Shown here one piece after another: positions 6,288 through 7,393 of a stretch of 7,393 nt of DNA. Source of the stretch: Betaproteobacteria bacterium (GTDB lineage Bacteria; Pseudomonadota; Gammaproteobacteria; Burkholderiales; SG8-41); contig JAKFUJ010000161.1 in NCBI GenBank assembly GCA_021732805.1, positions 1 through 7,393 of the forward strand, read 5' to 3'. The notes beneath the pieces were generated by a model. It was not told the DNA's origin, did no database searches, and worked only from the letters and a program-made list of their open reading frames with translations. The translations under genes and the position numbers were made by a program. Within the stretch, counting starts at the first letter, position 1, and the number at the start of each line of letters is the position of its first letter.

Positions 6288-7076
6288 ATGAAATTCCTGC
6301 CCAAATGGCGTCTGCGCAAACCGTCCGAAGACGCAAAAACCGTTTATGTCAGCGAGAAATTCGGCGTGCGTTCCCTGCACATCGGCAGCGATACCGTGCA
6401 AAGCGCGATGCGCCTCACACGGCCGCATGATCTGGAGTTGTCTTACACGCGCTCGATGATGGCCTGCTTGCTGTTCAATGACGACCCGCATGATGTGCTG
6501 ATGGTCGGCATGGGCGGTGGGTCGGTGGCGAAATACGTGTTGCGCCAGTTCCCCGAAGCGAAACTGCGCGTAGTGGAACTGGATCCGCAGGTGGTGGCGA
6601 TTGCAAGGCAGTGTTTTCTGGTGCCGCAGAACGATGACCGCTTCGAGGTCGTCGTTGGTGATGGCGCCGAATACATGGCCAGTTGCGACGAGCGGGTAGA
6701 CCTGATCATGGTCGACGGCTATGACGCCGAGTCGCATGTCGAGGAACTGGCGACTCGGGAGTTTTACGGCCATTGCCGGGAACGGCTTGCCGCGGGTGGT
6801 GTGCTGGTGGTGAATCTGTGGGGCGGAGACCGGCAGTTCAACGAAGTCCTCAAACGCATCGAGGGCGCGTTTCCCGACGGCACCCTGTGCCTACCGGCGC
6901 GCAAGCCGGGCAATGTGATTGCTTTTGGCTTCCGCGACCCGCCGGGTGCGCTGGTCTGGGCGGACCTGGAGCGCCGCGCGGTAGAGCTGGAAGTGCGTCA
7001 CGGCATGGAGTTTCCGCTGTTTGTCGCCGGGCTGCGCACCATGAACCGCAGCGATGCTGCCCATCTCTACTCCTGA
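6288..7076 (+). CDS. Spermidine synthase-like protein (polyamine aminopropyltransferase fold), catalytic role uncertain
   Basis: A 262-residue Rossmann-fold protein resembling spermidine synthase and related class I methyltransferases. The nucleotide-binding glycine loop is LMVGMGGGSVAKYVL (71-85). The acidic residue for the ribose is in VVELDP (95-100), then GDGAEYM (124-130), and the active-site region is VDGYDA (142-147) with D143 and D146 matching the two aspartates of the SDxxDP motif. True SpeE proteins have GGGDG in the first loop; here the aspartate position is occupied by serine, and the usual YHEM motif is replaced by SYTRSM (52-57). This argues for a divergent paralogue, perhaps with another substrate. 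The start at 6288 is preferred because MKFLPKWRLRKP resembles the basic N-terminus of homologues. The frame stays open for 140 further codons upstream, but these run antisense into proS. No Shine-Dalgarno is visible. It sits between proS and rppH with no other polyamine gene nearby. Confidence 0.8.
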   Translation: MKFLPKWRLRKPSEDAKTVYVSEKFGVRSLHIGSDTVQSAMRLTRPHDLELSYTRSMMACLLFNDDPHDVLMVGMGGGSVAKYVLRQFPEAKLRVVELDPQVVAIARQCFLVPQNDDRFEVVVGDGAEYMASCDERVDLIMVDGYDAESHVEELATREFYGHCRERLAAGGVLVVNLWGGDRQFNEVLKRIEGAFPDGTLCLPARKPGNVIAFGFRDPPGALVWADLERRAVELEVRHGMEFPLFVAGLRTMNRSDAAHLYS

Positions 7077-7090
7077 ACCCGTCTGGATTG

Positions 7091-7107
7091 CGGGCTTTCA
7101 ATGCCCG
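7091..7107 (+). terminator. Weak GC hairpin after the spermidine-synthase-like gene
   Basis: CGGGC (7091-7095) pairs with GCCCG (7103-7107) around the loop TTTCAAT, 15 bases after the stop codon. The position suits a terminator, but the stem is only 5 base pairs and the following sequence (GGGATTTGTG) has no T-run. It is therefore a doubtful intrinsic terminator. Confidence 0.2.
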
Positions 7108-7132
7108 GGGATTTGTGAAAAAATCAATTCCA

Positions 7133-7138
7133 TATGAT
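7133..7138 (+). promoter_or_regulatory. Candidate -10 element for rppH
   Basis: TATGAT matches the -10 consensus at 5 of 6 positions and lies in the A+T-rich tract 7111-7145 just upstream of rppH. Initiation near 7145 would give a 5' UTR of about 14 bases. The best -35 resemblance, TTGTGA (7113-7118), is only 14 bases away, shorter than normal, so the call rests mainly on the -10 and its position. Confidence 0.3.
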
Positions 7139-7148
7139 TAACAGATTC

Positions 7149-7153
7149 GGGGA
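7149..7153 (+). promoter_or_regulatory. Ribosome-binding site deciding the rppH start
   Basis: GGGGA lies 5 bases before the ATG at 7159 and supports that codon as the start. The in-frame ATG at 7153 directly abuts the same G-run and would have no usable spacing. Confidence 0.55.
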
Positions 7154-7158
7154 TGACC

Positions 7159-7393
7159 ATGATCGACAGAGATGGCTATCGCCCCAACGTTGGAATCGTT
7201 TTGTGCAATTGCAAAAACGAGGTTTTTTGGGGTAAGCGGGTACGCGAACATTCCTGGCAGTTTCCGCAAGGCGGCATTAACGGCGGAGAACGCCCCGAAG
7301 CCGCGATGTACCGCGAATTGCACGAAGAAGTCGGGTTGAAACCCGAGCACGTGCAGGTGCTCGGCCGTACCCGCGATTGGCTGCGCTACGAGG
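7159..7393 (+). CDS. rppH: RNA pyrophosphohydrolase RppH (5' part, cut by window end)
   Basis: Nudix hydrolase that removes pyrophosphate from 5'-triphosphorylated mRNAs, starting 5'-end-dependent decay; cytosolic. Seventy-eight complete codons are present. The N-terminus MIDRDGYRPNVGIVLCN (1-17) and HSWQFPQGGI (31-40) are diagnostic of RppH/NudH rather than other Nudix proteins. The Nudix box runs about 38-60, with G38, E44, R52-E53-L54, E56-E57 and G59 all present; E53, E56 and E57 match the metal-binding glutamates of the E. coli enzyme in both identity and number. The ATG at 7159 is chosen over the one at 7153 because of the spacing to GGGGA and the homologous N-terminus. The 3' part lies outside the window. 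In betaproteobacteria rppH is often found near and divergent from proS (recalled); here one gene separates them. Confidence 0.95.
   Translation, partial: MIDRDGYRPNVGIVLCNCKNEVFWGKRVREHSWQFPQGGINGGERPEAAMYRELHEEVGLKPEHVQVLGRTRDWLRYE

Noticed and set aside
6282..6773. 163-codon minus-strand frame opposite the spermidine-synthase-like gene
   Set aside because: It lies opposite the conserved glycine loop and active-site region of the real gene and has no motifs of its own.

Overview
The window carries ordinary chromosomal housekeeping genes from a betaproteobacterium. The basis is gene content and order: phosphatidylserine synthase next to 2-isopropylmalate synthase (pssA-leuA), and prolyl-tRNA synthetase followed by a lytic transglycosylase with rppH nearby, both familiar betaproteobacterial arrangements. 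Base composition is GC-rich throughout the coding DNA. I see no insertion sequence, phage gene, CRISPR array, tRNA or rRNA. The taxonomic call is an inference from recalled family knowledge, without any database search.

Left part, plus strand (38-2905): pssA (membrane phospholipid synthesis); a 262-base gap holding a promoter-like sequence, a leucine-rich 36-codon leader ORF and several small hairpins; leuA (first committed step of leucine synthesis); and a 64-residue DUF2905-type membrane protein. The gap before leuA is the most interesting part of the window. It looks like a leucine-responsive attenuation leader, although no classical U-tract terminator is visible.

Middle part, minus strand (6197 down to 2880): proS, an SLT-type lytic transglycosylase, wrbA and a DUF2069 membrane protein form a compact run. 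proS overlaps the transglycosylase gene by 13 bases, the transglycosylase-wrbA gap is 23 bases, and wrbA overlaps the DUF2069 gene by 4 bases (ATGA). They are probably co-transcribed from upstream of proS. The last gene converges on, and overlaps by 26 bases, the DUF2905 gene.

Right part, plus strand (6288-7393): a spermidine-synthase-fold protein is divergent from proS across a 90-base intergenic region that contains degenerate 12-base repeats. It is followed by the 5' part of rppH, the Nudix RNA pyrophosphohydrolase, which is cut by the window end. I found no convincing new multi-gene system. The leads are the leuA leader, the divergent spermidine-synthase homologue and some overlap or slippage details.
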